Source of the DNA: Chlorops oryzae
Taxonomy: Eukaryota > Arthropoda > Insecta > Diptera > Chloropidae
Reading direction: 5' to 3'
Assembly (NCBI GenBank): GCA_020466095.1
Contig: CM035809.1
Span: 4,380,223 to 4,444,222, forward strand
Length of the DNA stretch: 64,000 nucleotides
Both the position numbers and the translations under genes were made by a program. Below, in pieces: positions 37,656 through 48,787 of the stretch (positions are counted from its first letter, which is position 1; each line of letters opens with the position of its first letter). The notes below the pieces were generated by a model. That model had not been told where the DNA came from. It saw only the letters and a program-made list of their open reading frames with translations, and made no database searches.

Positions 37656-38255
37656 TACTTTCTTTCTTTCTCTCTCTTTCATCTCTCTTTATCTCTCTTT
37701 ATATCTTCTCTTTATCTTTCTCTTTATATATCTCTTTCTCTCTCTCTTTCTTTATCTCTCTTTCTTCTCTCTTTATCTCTCTTTATCTCTCTTTATCTTC
37801 TTTCTCTCTCTTTTCTCTCTTTTCTCTCTTTTCTCTCTCTCTTTATCTCTCATCTCTTTATCTCTCTATCTCTTTTCTCTTTCATCTCTTTTATCTCTCT
37901 TTATCTCTATCTCTTTATTCTCTTTCTCTTCTCTTTCTTTTATCTCTCTTTTATCTCTCTTTCTCTCTCTCTCTTTATCTCTCTTTTTTCTCTTTATCTC
38001 TCTCTTTTTCTCTTTTCTCTCTCTCTCTTTATCTCTCCTTCTCTCTTTCTCTCTCTCTCTCTTTTTATCTCTTTTTCTCTCTCTCTTATCTCTCTCTTTA
38101 TCTCTTTCTCCTTTTCTCTTCTCTTATCTCTTTCTTTCTTTTTTCTTCTCTCCTTTTCTCTCTTCTCTCTCTTTCTTCTTTCTCATATCTTCTTTTTCTC
38201 TTTTCTTACTCTCTCTCATCTTACTCTTACCCCTCACACGTCATCTTCTCGTCTC
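37656..38255 (+). repeat. Polypyrimidine array 5 (TTTATCTCTC type)
   Basis: About 600 bp of CTCTCTTT / TTTATCTCTC, T-richer than the other arrays, C/T on the + strand. The three long overlapping Ser/Leu/Phe frames come from composition. Confidence 0.96.
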
Positions 38256-39987
38256 CTTTTTCATTTTACTCAAGCTATATTTATGTTCCTCTCTTCTCCG
38301 TCATTACTTTACCTCACACCGTCATTTTCGATCATTGCCTCTTTCAGATGTTTCATTTAGCTATATTTAGTTTTTCCCGTTTAATGATCTGAAATATTTA
38401 TAGGCAATAAATGCACAATTTAAGAAAATGCGTAAAAGAAATCTTTAAAAAAAAACTTTTAAAAAATTCTAAATTTGTTGTGCAATTTGAATTCTTTCTA
38501 TATTTAGCGAGAAAAAATGCCTCTCTTGGCACCGAAAACAGTTAGGTCATTAATTCAAGTTATCGTGTACATTAAATTCTTTCTATTGCCTTAAATTTGC
38601 AAGTCAGGAAATCCATTTTGCACTTCTTAATGTCAATAAACGTACACACATAACAATATACATATATACGCATATACACACTTATGGGAACATTCAAACA
38701 AGTATATAAGATACATGGCTATATGCATGAGGCGAAAGATAACATGCAACATTGTTGCCACAATCGATATTGCCCGGTTTTCGGCACCATGTGTATTTTT
38801 TTTTTCTTTGCTATGCAACTGGCAAATTAACGAAAATGCCTGCTAGCCCAATGGAACGTGTTAGGATGAAGCACAGTAAGTGGGGGGAAAAGCCCCAAAC
38901 CAAAATAAAATGCAAAAAAAAAAATCCACGAAATTAATTGAAAGCGCAAAAACTTCGTCTGATTTAGCAGAAAATGCATGTTCGTATAAAAAAAAAAAAA
39001 ACACGCACACAGACCGGGAGACAGACAGACGGATGGACGGATGCACATTGAGAGACCAAATTCAATTGCGTTTTCATGAATAATGTGTGTGTTTGCGAGT
39101 GTGTGAGACAAATGTTTGACTTTGGCTTGTTTCACGCAATATGCTGCTGCTGCTGCTGCTCTCGGCCGACCTGGCAACACACTCACAACGCCCCCTGGCG
39201 CCTCTCTCTCACCTGTCTGCGACAGAATAGCAACAACACCAAGAGCGATGACAACAAAAAAGGAGAGGAAAGAACAACATAAACAACAGCGCAACGAAAT
39301 TTGATTGCGGTATGTATCCAACTTGCTGTGGAGGTATGCGAGTGCAAGCGTCCGTATATACACACATGCTGGAGTACATATGCATGTATGCATGATATGT
39401 ATGCACGAAGGCGTGCTGTATGCTTTCTGACAAGCACATCAAGCAGCTGTATTCGTCTGGATAGCGTATTTTAATGACTGGCTGGCTAAATAACTGAATG
39501 CATTGCGTGGGCCCGCCAGCGAAGGGGATAATTCTTTTCCTTTTTAATTCATATATTTTTTGTTTTTTACTTTTTTTATGTAAATTATATTTCGCTTTTG
39601 ATCAAATTTTTTTGAGAGTGAGAGCAATTCAAATGTCAATGTTTGCGTAGTGTCAAAAAAAAGAAGTAATCATTTCCTCATAAATTTTAATTTAAATCAA
39701 ATTAGAACTGATTCTACAGAATCGGGCAATGGCCAACCATCGATTTAATAATGGTATTTAAAATTTATTTTAAAAATCAGTGATTGGGAACATTACACTT
39801 AAAGTGATATTGGTACGTACATATGTACGTACATCTTATACATCTTATATTGGACTTTACTGATTGTCAGTGTTCACAAAGGCGATATTAATAGAGTCCT
39901 AATATTGCCACCGTCTTAATTTAGTACTTTAATACGATTGAGAAAATTTTTTGTTATTGTTTTATATACAAATTCAATTTGGCAATA
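38256..39987. other. Unassigned DNA with short microsatellites
   Basis: No supported gene. Contains (CTG)4-5 at about 39143-39160, TATG/CATA microsatellites at 38650-38710 and 39352-39400, and a T-rich low-complexity region near 39540-39590. Confidence 0.4.
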
Positions 39988-40883
39988 CAGTATTTCCCGC
40001 TTAATTGACACACCAAAATTGCTCGACTTTTTATGCAACTAAGCGGGGATATCTAATAACCGAGTATTCGGATAATTGCAATATAATTTCAAATAAGCGA
40101 ATATATGGTTAAATGACCGTATATTGCATTTAATAGAGTTTAAGTACAACTTAAAATGTACATATTTGTTTACATATTTACATATTTTTCTTTGTAGGAA
40201 TTATCTAACAGTCTTCCCGAGAGAAGAAGTGTGTAATCTTAGACTGGATCCGATTTTTATCAATTGTTTTCAAGACGTCTGTTTCCATTTTTACAAATTC
40301 AATAGAATATTTGTCGACAGGTAGGAGAAAGTCTCTTAAAACAATAATTGCCTTGACTGCTTCGTTTGCATCTGGGACTTATTGTCACTCAATCAAATAA
40401 AATGGGTTGGAAATATAATATTTAACGAATGCACTTCTCTTAAAAACTATTTCCTGGATGGAACGGGAATGGTACTACTGTATCCGAGTAAATTTTACGA
40501 AATTTAAAAAAAAAAAAAAGAATGTTGTATAGCTGTCTTTTTTCATTTTTGAGAAAAAATTTCTAGAGAAATGTAGTAATATTTCAATATTTAGTAGTAA
40601 GGGTGATGAAAATGTAGTAAAATACTACAATTGTAGTAATTCCGACAGCACTGAATTAGATATCGAATTTTTCATAGTTGCCAGATAAGCGAGTTTTTTT
40701 TCGTACTCTTATAATTGGTAGTTTTTAAAAACCGTGGCAATTAAGAGAGTTTGGCAAATAAGCGTGTGATAAATAAACGGGGAAATTAATGTTACGTTAT
40801 ATGGGGAAAACTCATTGCAAAAATTTTATTGCAATTATAAGGGTTTTTCAATTAAGCGAGTTGCAATTAAGCGGGAAGTACTG
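39988..40883. mobile_element. 896-bp pogo-like element, TA-flanked
   Basis: The left end CAGTATTTCCCGCTTAATTG and the complement of the right end, CAGTACTTCCCGCTTAATTG, are 20-bp TIRs with one mismatch. TA flanks both sides (39986-39987 and 40884-40885). CAGT...CGCTTAA ends with TA duplication are typical of the pogo/Tigger group. Words such as AAGCGGG, ATAAGCGAA, ATAAGCGAG and TTAAGCGAG recur near both ends. A 66-codon open stretch (40124-40324) shows no transposase similarity. GTAGTAATTCCGACAGCACTG at about 40632 matches a motif at about 51643, perhaps from another nested repeat. Confidence 0.8.
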
Positions 40884-41598
40884 TATTGTCTAATGAGTGT
40901 CACTTTTCTAATGTCAATTTTGACACTCACGAGAAACAGCTGATCTAAATCGTAAACAAGAAATGGAGAGCACGAAAGTAAGTTGATTTTGGGTTTTTTT
41001 TTTGTTTCATCAATTAAAATGTGTTTTTAAATGTTATTTCGTTTCGTAACAGAAAAAGATCGTTTGCAAGGCGCCCTATAAACAGTGAACCGGGCGGGTT
41101 TGGAAAAAATTTTGCAGTTTTTGAGAACCAATCGACAAATTGAAAAGCCTACTTTTGTTCTGGCATTTAACAAATAAACGGCTGCTCTGATAAAGGGTTG
41201 CTCACACTGATTTTTTTAAGACATTGCAATGTTCAAGGAACAAGTATCAAGTTTTCGAGTTTTATTTTCCTCCATTTCAAAAAAAAAAGTTTTTATAAAA
41301 TTTGCACCAGTTTGGGAAAGAGCTATGCTCCATAAATGGTAAAAAGAGGAGAAAATATTTTTATAAATTTTGAGATTTTTGCCTTTTGCATCAACTAGAT
41401 GGAGGTTTTTTGGTCAATTATTACCACAGTGCTTATCTCCATATCCATTGCTAAAACTTTGTTATAGACAAGAAAATAAAATATTAAACGGTTTACTAGA
41501 TATGGCCATAAATAAGTGCGCAACTTAATTTTCGAACACACTTTCGATGTCGCTTTAAAATGGACCTGCAGCCAATCTCGAGTAACTAAATATAGGGA

Positions 41599-42662
41599 CC
41601 CAAGCAGCAAAATGACGATTCGACCAGCAGCAAGTCGAATCGACCTATTTTGGTTGAAATACCCTATTTCTGACCTATTTTCCGGCCTTAAATATGACCT
41701 AACTTAAAAGTCCGTTCGGAGGTCCAAATTCCTCTATTCTACCTTATTTCATGACTTCAAAGTCGCTTCGATTCAAGTCGATTTTTGGTCGAAAAATAGG
41801 TAAAAATTCCTATTGAGTGACTTAAAATTAACTTAACTTTGAATTCCAAATTAGTAATTTTTCAAGGCAAACAGACCATTTTTGACTAAAATTCGACTTA
41901 AAGTCCGTTTGACTTATAGGCAATAGGTCAAAAGTTGACAATTTTGTTGCATGCTTCACTTCAAAGTCGAGCGGACTTGATTTTTGGACTATAGTCGGTT
42001 TGACTTTAAAGTCGAAATAGGTCAAAAAGGTCGAGCTCCGCCATGTTTTCGAATGGCAAATTGAGAATTATTCTTCTGCATATGTTTTTTCTTTAAAAAA
42101 ACAATTTTTTTCAAGCAATATTTATTTAATTTCCATCAATGAGAAAGCCCCTTAAAATGAAGAATAAAGAACACTTTCACGAAAAATCTCAGCGGCAATG
42201 TTTTTGGGACTTATTAAGCGCAAAATAATTTTTAATGAAGTCCATTTTATTTATTATTTATTTCTTAAGAACACGAAAGAAAATCTCTCGTTCATTTCTG
42301 CTTTCGATAATACGAATGACTGAATAAGATATATGTATTTATACTTTCTCTGTTACTCTCTCTCTCACTTTTTTCGTTCTTTTACGTTCTCTTTCGTTTT
42401 ACTCATAAGTCCAATTAGGTCGAAAATTGTCATTGCGATTCTTTTCGACTAATATTAGGTAAACGGACTTCTTTTCGCCTTGACTTTGAAGTCGAAATGC
42501 CCTTTTACCATTATTACCGCCAATCGACTTCCAATCTATTCCCCACTTACGTCGACTCGAACTCGAATCGACGTAATTTCGACCTATTTTAAGGTTAGGT
42601 CAATAAATATTCGACCAATATAGGTAAGAATTTACCAATTTCGACCTATTTTGCTACTTGGG
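41599..42662. mobile_element. 1.06-kb TIR element dense in TCGACTT / GACCTATTTT motifs
   Basis: The left end CCCAAGCAGCAAAAT and the complement of the right end, CCCAAGTAGCAAAAT, are 15-bp TIRs with one mismatch. The outer 450 bp on the left and 250 bp on the right are packed with variants of AAAGTCGA, TCGACTT, GACCTATTTT and ATAGGTC in both orientations. The core (about 42040-42400) lacks them. No target duplication or protein is visible, so the superfamily is unknown. Confidence 0.6.
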
Positions 42663-45400
42663 ATGTTCCACATTTAACAAGTACCTTCAGGAACTGCTGT
42701 CAAAATTAGGTTTACGATCGATTAACAGCTGTTAAGGGATTAACTAATATAAAGAATGGTGATTTCAGAGCACTTAGCTTCATAGGGATTCAAAATAGAA
42801 AAAATACTTAATACTTTTTTTTTTTAGGAAAACTAGATCAACTTCATTTTTTTAAGGTCCTAAAAAAGTTAACCCTTAAAAGCCTCAAGTGTCAAAAAAT
42901 GATACCGAGCTTTTAATATGAAATGTACCCTTGCTGTTGGTCCGTGGTTAAGGTTTTACTGCATGCAGATTAGCGGTTAATAGTACTTATTATTTATTTT
43001 TTTTACAAATAAACATATCACCTTATGCATTTTGAAAAATCCTGCTTTTAAGGGTTAAGAATCCTCTGCTTTAAAAAGCCGATCTATCTTTTGGTGTAGA
43101 TGAATTGGTTTTAGACATTTTGCCGACTAAATTCATCTTTATATCGAAATGTCTTCTATTCCTACTTATATTATTATTATTATCAATCATACTGCCCTAA
43201 AGATTCCACCAAACTGTTAAAATAAACACTTTAAATTTTTCTTTAGTCTACTCATATAGTCTGTATTCGCCAGGAAACCCCACTCTCTACGTAAAATAAA
43301 TCTAAAACTGTAGTCGACACCTGGGTTAAAGAATGAACACAAGAATTCAACGACTCGACTGATTTTTGAAGCCAAAATATGTGTGCTACAGTGCAAACTC
43401 CAACATGCGGACTCACCTGTAGTATGGAACCCCCCCCTTCACATGCAAATGAAACTCCGCTTACCTTCATTTTCCACATATTGTAGTTTTCGGTGTACAA
43501 TCTAATATATAGACATACAGTAAAGAGGGAAATTTAGTAGTTTACAGCTTCCATCTGTTTGCTTTTCACTTTTTACTTTCATTGATTTTCGATTTTTCTC
43601 AAAAAAAAAAAAAAAAAAAAAAAGTCTCTCGCGCAATATCATTTTGAAATACTTAATTAATTAAAAAAATATTTAAAATTTCCGAAAAATAAATCTCACT
43701 GTTAATTGCAACTCTGTGTGCTCTCTCGCAATCGCAGAGGAGTGCATTGACATTCCAAAGAAAACGCAGCAGCATCAACAACAAAAACAAAGAAGTACCA
43801 CATAAAAATAAAAAAAAAATAAAAATGGAAGGGAAACATTGTTTATGGCAGCCGTAACAAAAACAACAACGAGATCGGCGGAATCGAGGAAAAAGGAAAA
43901 CAAACAACACTAACAATTAAAAAGAGAAACTATTTTTGCTTGTGAGAAAGCAACAACAATTCAAACAAACGAAAGAAAAAATCAAAACCGTCGACAGAAA
44001 CAGAAACAGAAACAGCGAAAATTCAATACAAAATGGGCGCTGCTTTGCTTTTTATTTTGATTCCTCTCTTGCTCTTGCTCTGACATTTTGAAATTTCGTG
44101 TAATTGTAATAATTAATGAATAATGAATTTTTCTAGCAGCTGGAAGAACACTTACTTGTAATTGTTGTTGTCTCCGTCTATTTTTGTTGTTATTATTATA
44201 ATTTTTCAATGAACGATTAACCTTTTGTTTTATTTTTTCTATGTTATTTATTTATATATTTCTTGCTGTCGCTTTCTTGAATCGAATTCAATCTTTTTCT
44301 TCTTTTCTTCCATGCATGCACTTCTTTGCTTTTACACACACGCCTTTTTCTTGGCTTTGCTTCTTTTATTACTTGATTTGATTTTATTTGATTTTATACT
44401 TTCTGCTTTATCTCTCTGCACTTTTGTAGCACATTTTCAGCCATGCTTTTATTGCGGCCGCCGCACACACAAGAACAACAGAAGAAGAAAAAATCTTTAT
44501 TTTTTTCCTTCAGAAGACGACAGAACACAAACACACATACAGGCGTACAAACACGTTGTATCAAAAAAACTCACGTACGCACACGTTTTCGTTTCCGTCG
44601 TTTCGCTGCGTCGTCGTCGTCGTCGTCTTCTTCTTTTCCTTTGCTTCTGCCTCTTCTATTGCCTCTTCTATTTCTTCTATAATTGGTTAAAAATTTTCCC
44701 ACTTTTTTCGTCTTCAGCCCATGTATTTGTATTTGTATGTATACTGGGTGGTATACGTGCCGAAGCAAAAACAGAAAAAAAAATAAATCAAAATAAAAAA
44801 AAGTTTTGCTTGGTTTAAATTTCTGCTTTTCTCAGCAAAAATTGTATAACTTTTTGCTTGCTCAATCGCTTTATTCACTCATCACTTTACATTTCTTATT
44901 TCCATTTCAATTCAAATGAACAAAAAAAAAAAAATCTATTCATTTATCAATTGTTTTGCTGCTTCTTGCGTTTTCTTTCTTAGCACGTCTTCGTTGGCTC
45001 GTTGCTTCACGAATTTTTTTCTTCCTTTTGTTTCTTCTTCACTCTGATTCCACTTGAATAATCTTTTGATTCACTTTTTTTACTTTCATATTTTCTGCAC
45101 TTTAATATCCACTTTTGTTTTCATACTAATAAAACTGAATGATTTAAACACTTGATTGTTTGTGTTTCCATTTTATTTGTTTTATAACTTTAGAATTTTC
45201 CTTCTCCTTTTAGCGCCATACTTCCCCCCACATCCGTACTTTACGAAAAAGAAAAAGAGACTAAAACGGAATAGTACTTTAGTCAAAAATACTTTTCGAT
45301 TTCAAGGGTTGACTTAATTATTTTCCTTAAATAGTACTAATGCGGCTAGTTTAGTACTGTAGTATCAAAACCAGGATGATGAATATGGTATACTTATTAT
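42663..45400. other. Unassigned DNA, AAC/CAG-rich in part
   Basis: No supported gene. 43740-44020 is rich in AACAA/CAGCAG words, as often seen in fly UTRs and introns, but no exon is identifiable. (GTC)n-(TTC)n occurs at about 44609-44635, and a poly-A of about 24 at 43600-43623. Confidence 0.4.
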
Positions 45401-45969
45401 CAGCGTTGCCACTTTTGGGCTTTTCCTACCAAATCAGGTGGGTGTTTTTTCCTGGTTGAATCGGATTTTGGTAGGATTGCAGAAATTTTTACATTTAAAC
45501 CAAAAACATTTGTAAACATATCCGTTATCGAAAAATAAACATCGAATTTTGTCAACCCTACCTTGAACGATAGGGAAGAGCATGTTTCATATCCATCTAC
45601 TACTGTCTCTCATGTTGCTATTTTCCACAGAAGTGTATAGAGCACAAAAGAAAATAGAAAAGCAAAGCTAATACAATAGGAGCTTACGTGCATTAAAGCA
45701 TGCGCGAGGTAGTGACAAGTGAAGAATATAATCACTTTTGCTGCTTGAATGTGCTTAATGAAGTTCAAATGGATAGTTTGAATACGTTATTTTGTAGCAA
45801 TTTTGGATTTTTAAAATAAACATAATATATAAAGCTTTTGTTATTGTAAATACACCTAAAAATTGTAAGCAAAAAACTCCTTTTTGTAGTTGTTGGTAGG
45901 TTGCAATTGATTTTGGTAGGATTTTGAAAAATATTTGGTAGGAAGAAAAGCTTATCAGTGGCAGCGCTG
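45401..45969. mobile_element. 569-bp hAT element, CAGCGYTGCCAC ends
   Basis: The left end CAGCGTTGCCACTTTT and the complement of the right end, CAGCGCTGCCACTG, form the TIRs. Flanking 8-mers CTTATTAT (45393-45400) and CTTATTAA (45970-45977) match at 7 of 8 positions, as expected for a slightly aged hAT target duplication. TTTGGTAGGA-like words repeat near both ends. No transposase. Confidence 0.8.
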
Positions 45970-46293
45970 CTTATTAAGTTGTTCACTTACAATCGCTTAA
46001 TACGTTTTTTGGTATGAAAACATTAGGTGTGTGGCAGCGCTGCATTCTTGGTTATGGGCAGTGCTGCCGTTTTGCTTATTTCTAAGCAAAAGTCCGAACT
46101 TTTTATCTTAATGCTCGCTTACACGAAACGCAGTTTGTTGAACGACGTTGACGTACGTGTAAAGGGGTGCAATGTGAACTTCTGAACTTTTTTCTCGTTT
46201 AAGTTACTTTTTTAAGGTCTTGCCTTTTAGCTATTTTGCATACTTTTGCCCTACTTAACTAAAGCGCCCGCCAAGAAACTTGGTTCACAATTA

Positions 46294-46654
46294 CAGTTGA
46301 ACTTCGATTAACCGTGCTTCTATTAACCGTGATTATCTATTAACCGTGATGCTGAGTGGTTGATTTTTACCTCTATTAACCGTGATTTACCTCTATTATC
46401 CGTGATGCACATGTCCATATGACTGCTTGTTTGTTTTTTTCGTATAATACACTCACATCTCTCATATTAAAATAAATGTTTGTATTCCTAGAGATATGAT
46501 AAGTTGTTTATAGACGCAGATTTACATGTTTTTGTCAAAAATAAATAAAAATAATAAAATTTATACATGTAAAATTTTACCTCTTTCAACCGTGATTTTC
46601 GATTATCCGTGATTAGCCCGGTCCCGAGCATCACGGTTAATCGAAGTTCAACTG
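46294..46654. mobile_element. 361-bp pogo/Tigger-like MITE with perfect TIRs
   Basis: The left terminus begins CAGTTGAACTTCGATTAACC. The right terminus is its exact complement, and the perfect pairing extends to 23 bp. TA lies on both sides (46292-46293 and 46655-46656). The TIR's inner word TTAACCGTGAT is repeated about six times inside (46320-46400 and 46585-46615), often as CTCTATTAACCGTGAT. No coding capacity. Confidence 0.88.
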
Positions 46655-46779
46655 TATTTAAGTACTTAAACTGTGTAGTATGTATTTAAAGTGGCAGTGA
46701 AAAAAAATGTATTGTACATTTACAAGCGGCATTGAGCTTTTTTAGTTTAAGCCAGTAAGAAAGCTTACCGACTTCATTA

Positions 46780-47445
46780 TATATTGGTCAACCTATGTTT
46801 CGAATTTAAAGCTACTACGCCTTTTACTTCGCAAGGTAGGAAAATCACAATTTCTGGGCGTGGCAGAGGGTTAGGAAAAATTTCCATTTGTGCACGTCGC
46901 AGTGGGCAGAATATGTAAAGTTTTTTCCTATACCTTTCATTCATCTTTGTTAACCTACCGAAGTTGCAGCTGCTACGCCTTTTACTTTGGAAGTTACAAA
47001 AAATCGCAATTTGTGAGCGTGGCAGTGGGTGGGCCACGCACTTGCCTTCCACACATCTCTGATATATCGTGGTTAACCTTCATTTGAATTTTGATGCTCC
47101 TAAGCGATTCCATATGCAAGTTGCGATTTGTGGTCGTGGGTCGCGAGTTTTAAGCATATTACTCAATAAACATTGAATTCATTTGTGGGCGCGGCAGTGG
47201 GAGGGCATCACCCATTCTCACTTAGAATCATACTCGGGGCCCAAAATACCTGTGCTCCGAATTTTGACGTGATTGGTCCAGCCACTTGGAAGGAAGTCCA
47301 ACGGACAGACGGACATGTCGAAATCGATTCAGTTTTACATGGTGATCAAAAATATTTATATTTGTCTATATCTACGGAACTAAGATCTAGCTATACAAGA
47401 TTCGTACAAAACTAATATACCATGCTTACACTGGGTATTTATTAT
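46780..47445 (+). repeat. Degenerate tandem repeat ending in a GGACAGACGGACATG tail
   Basis: A unit of about 130 bp is repeated with drift: GGTCAACCT...CTACTACGCCTTTTACTTCG...GGGCGTGGCAG (from 46788), again from about 46920, and partly from about 47070. It ends with CCAACGGACAGACGGACATG and an ATATACC tail (47298-47440). Such a tail occurs in mid-repetitive elements of several flies; the class of this one is not determined. No coding sequence. Confidence 0.55.
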
Positions 47446-48168
47446 AATAATAATACACTGGGTATAAAAATGTTAGAGTTTTTTTTTTTGATTTTGTTAA
47501 CTATTTAAATCTTATGTGCTAACAATTTTTTTCTTTTGTGGCAGCACTGGTAATTAGCACTGTTGCACGTTGAACGAGAGAATCCAATAAATGTAATACA
47601 AATGCAACACTGATGAAAATTGGTTTCATATTGGCTCCCAATGGCTCCGGATGGCTACACCAAAACCAAATACACAAACCTATATTTTTTAACAGAATTT
47701 TAAAGAACGGTTTGTTTTCAACTTCAATTCGACCGAAATTAAAGCAGTTCGCACACCAAGACAGTGTCTTTGATCAAGAATGTTAAAAAAGAAGATTGCT
47801 CACAAAGTGTTTCAAAATGTGTGTTCTCCTGTCCACAATGACAATCTGAGAATGACGATAAGGGTGCGGGATATATTATTTTTTTTTTTTTTTAAAGAAA
47901 AGTAGGTATCAACAATTTCGAAATCAAGTTTCCGCGTCCGCTTATTAGAGAGTGTTTTGTATGAAAATCATTATAAATACCTTGTGTGTTGTAAATTTGC
48001 CCGCTTATGCCAGGTGTCCGCAAGTAGAGCTTTCACTGCAGGTATATCTCTCTCAATACGGAAACAGTTTTGATTTTTTACCATACTGATCGATTTTAAT
48101 AGCTCAAGATAGCTCTCATATAAAATTCCTCATGTTTCCGTGGTGCTGGAATTTGAAATATTTAAAAA

Positions 48169-48320
48169 CAGTAGCGTAGCGAGACATTTCGGCGCCCGGC
48201 GAATAATGGGGGACAATGCAGGAAAAGCCGCCCCTCCAAACGGTCTCAATAAAAATACCTTCATAAAAATTGAAATACGATTTGGTGGCCGAGGCGGCTG
48301 CTCCCTTCGCTACGCTAGTG
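48169..48320. mobile_element. 152-bp hAT MITE with perfect 8-bp target duplication
   Basis: The left end CAGTAGCGTAGCGAG pairs with the right end, complement CACTAGCGTAGCGAAGG. Both sides carry TTTAAAAA (48161-48168 and 48321-48328), a perfect 8-bp duplication, though of low complexity. GGCGCCCGGCG lies just inside the left end. The terminal AGCGTAGCGA word links it to the 8630-9007 element. Confidence 0.78.
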
Positions 48321-48339
48321 TTTAAAAAAGAAGAAGTTT

Positions 48340-48403
48340 GCTCTCGAGAAAAGTAAATTCCCCGGGAACTCGTTCCCCGGGAATATTCAGAATCGGGCTG
48401 AAT
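48340..48403. repeat. End fragment of the CCCGGGGAATATTC repeat family
   Basis: CTCTCGAGAAAAGTAAATTC, CCCGGGAA (twice) and GAATATTCAGAATCGGGCTG are shared almost word for word with the right part of the 51087-51299 element. Only this terminus is present. Weaker matches occur at about 28197-28222 and 56362-56380. Confidence 0.6.
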
Positions 48404-48644
48404 ATCTTTGGCCTAGAATGTAAACGAACGACAAACAATAATGGGATCCCAAAATTAAACATTTTTTTTTTTGGCTATTAGGCACACTTTTCTGTGGAAT
48501 TGGCCATATGTATTCCCGAAAAGATTGCACCATATCGTCAATTCGATGCACCCAGACGTGTTTAAATGGTTTCAAAGCACAAATAAAAAATAAAAAAAAC
48601 GGCGAAAAACTCGCTCTGATGTTGGATATGTACGAATATTCAAT

Positions 48645-48650
48645 TTTATT
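48645..48650 (-). terminator. Candidate poly(A) signal AATAAA of the BTB gene
   Basis: On the minus strand AATAAA occurs about 138 bases beyond the stop codon of the BTB/BACK gene, a plausible 3' UTR length. It is a standard hexamer in AT-rich DNA, so chance occurrence is possible. Confidence 0.45.
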
Positions 48651-48787
48651 TTAGAAAAGTTCAATGTTTCAAAAGTAGTCTTACTAATCGCCTATTTGGA
48701 ATAAAACGGTCGACTTATTGTGCCAAAATTTCATCGCAGGCGATGTGACTCAAAAAGTATGAAAGATGGCGGATTAGAAAACTAAAC

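Larger units (their letters stand above)
46059..47549. mobile_element. Possible larger hAT element, CAGTGCTGCC ends
   Basis: CAGTGCTGCCG at 46059 and, at the right, GTGGCAGCACTG ending at 47549 could be the two ends of one 1.5-kb element. The flanking 8-mers (GTTATGGG and GTAATTAG) match only partly, so the pairing is uncertain. It contains the pogo-like MITE 46294-46654 and the repeat 46780-47445, which would then be nested. A further solo right end (GTGGCAGCGCTG) finishes at 46042. Confidence 0.4.
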
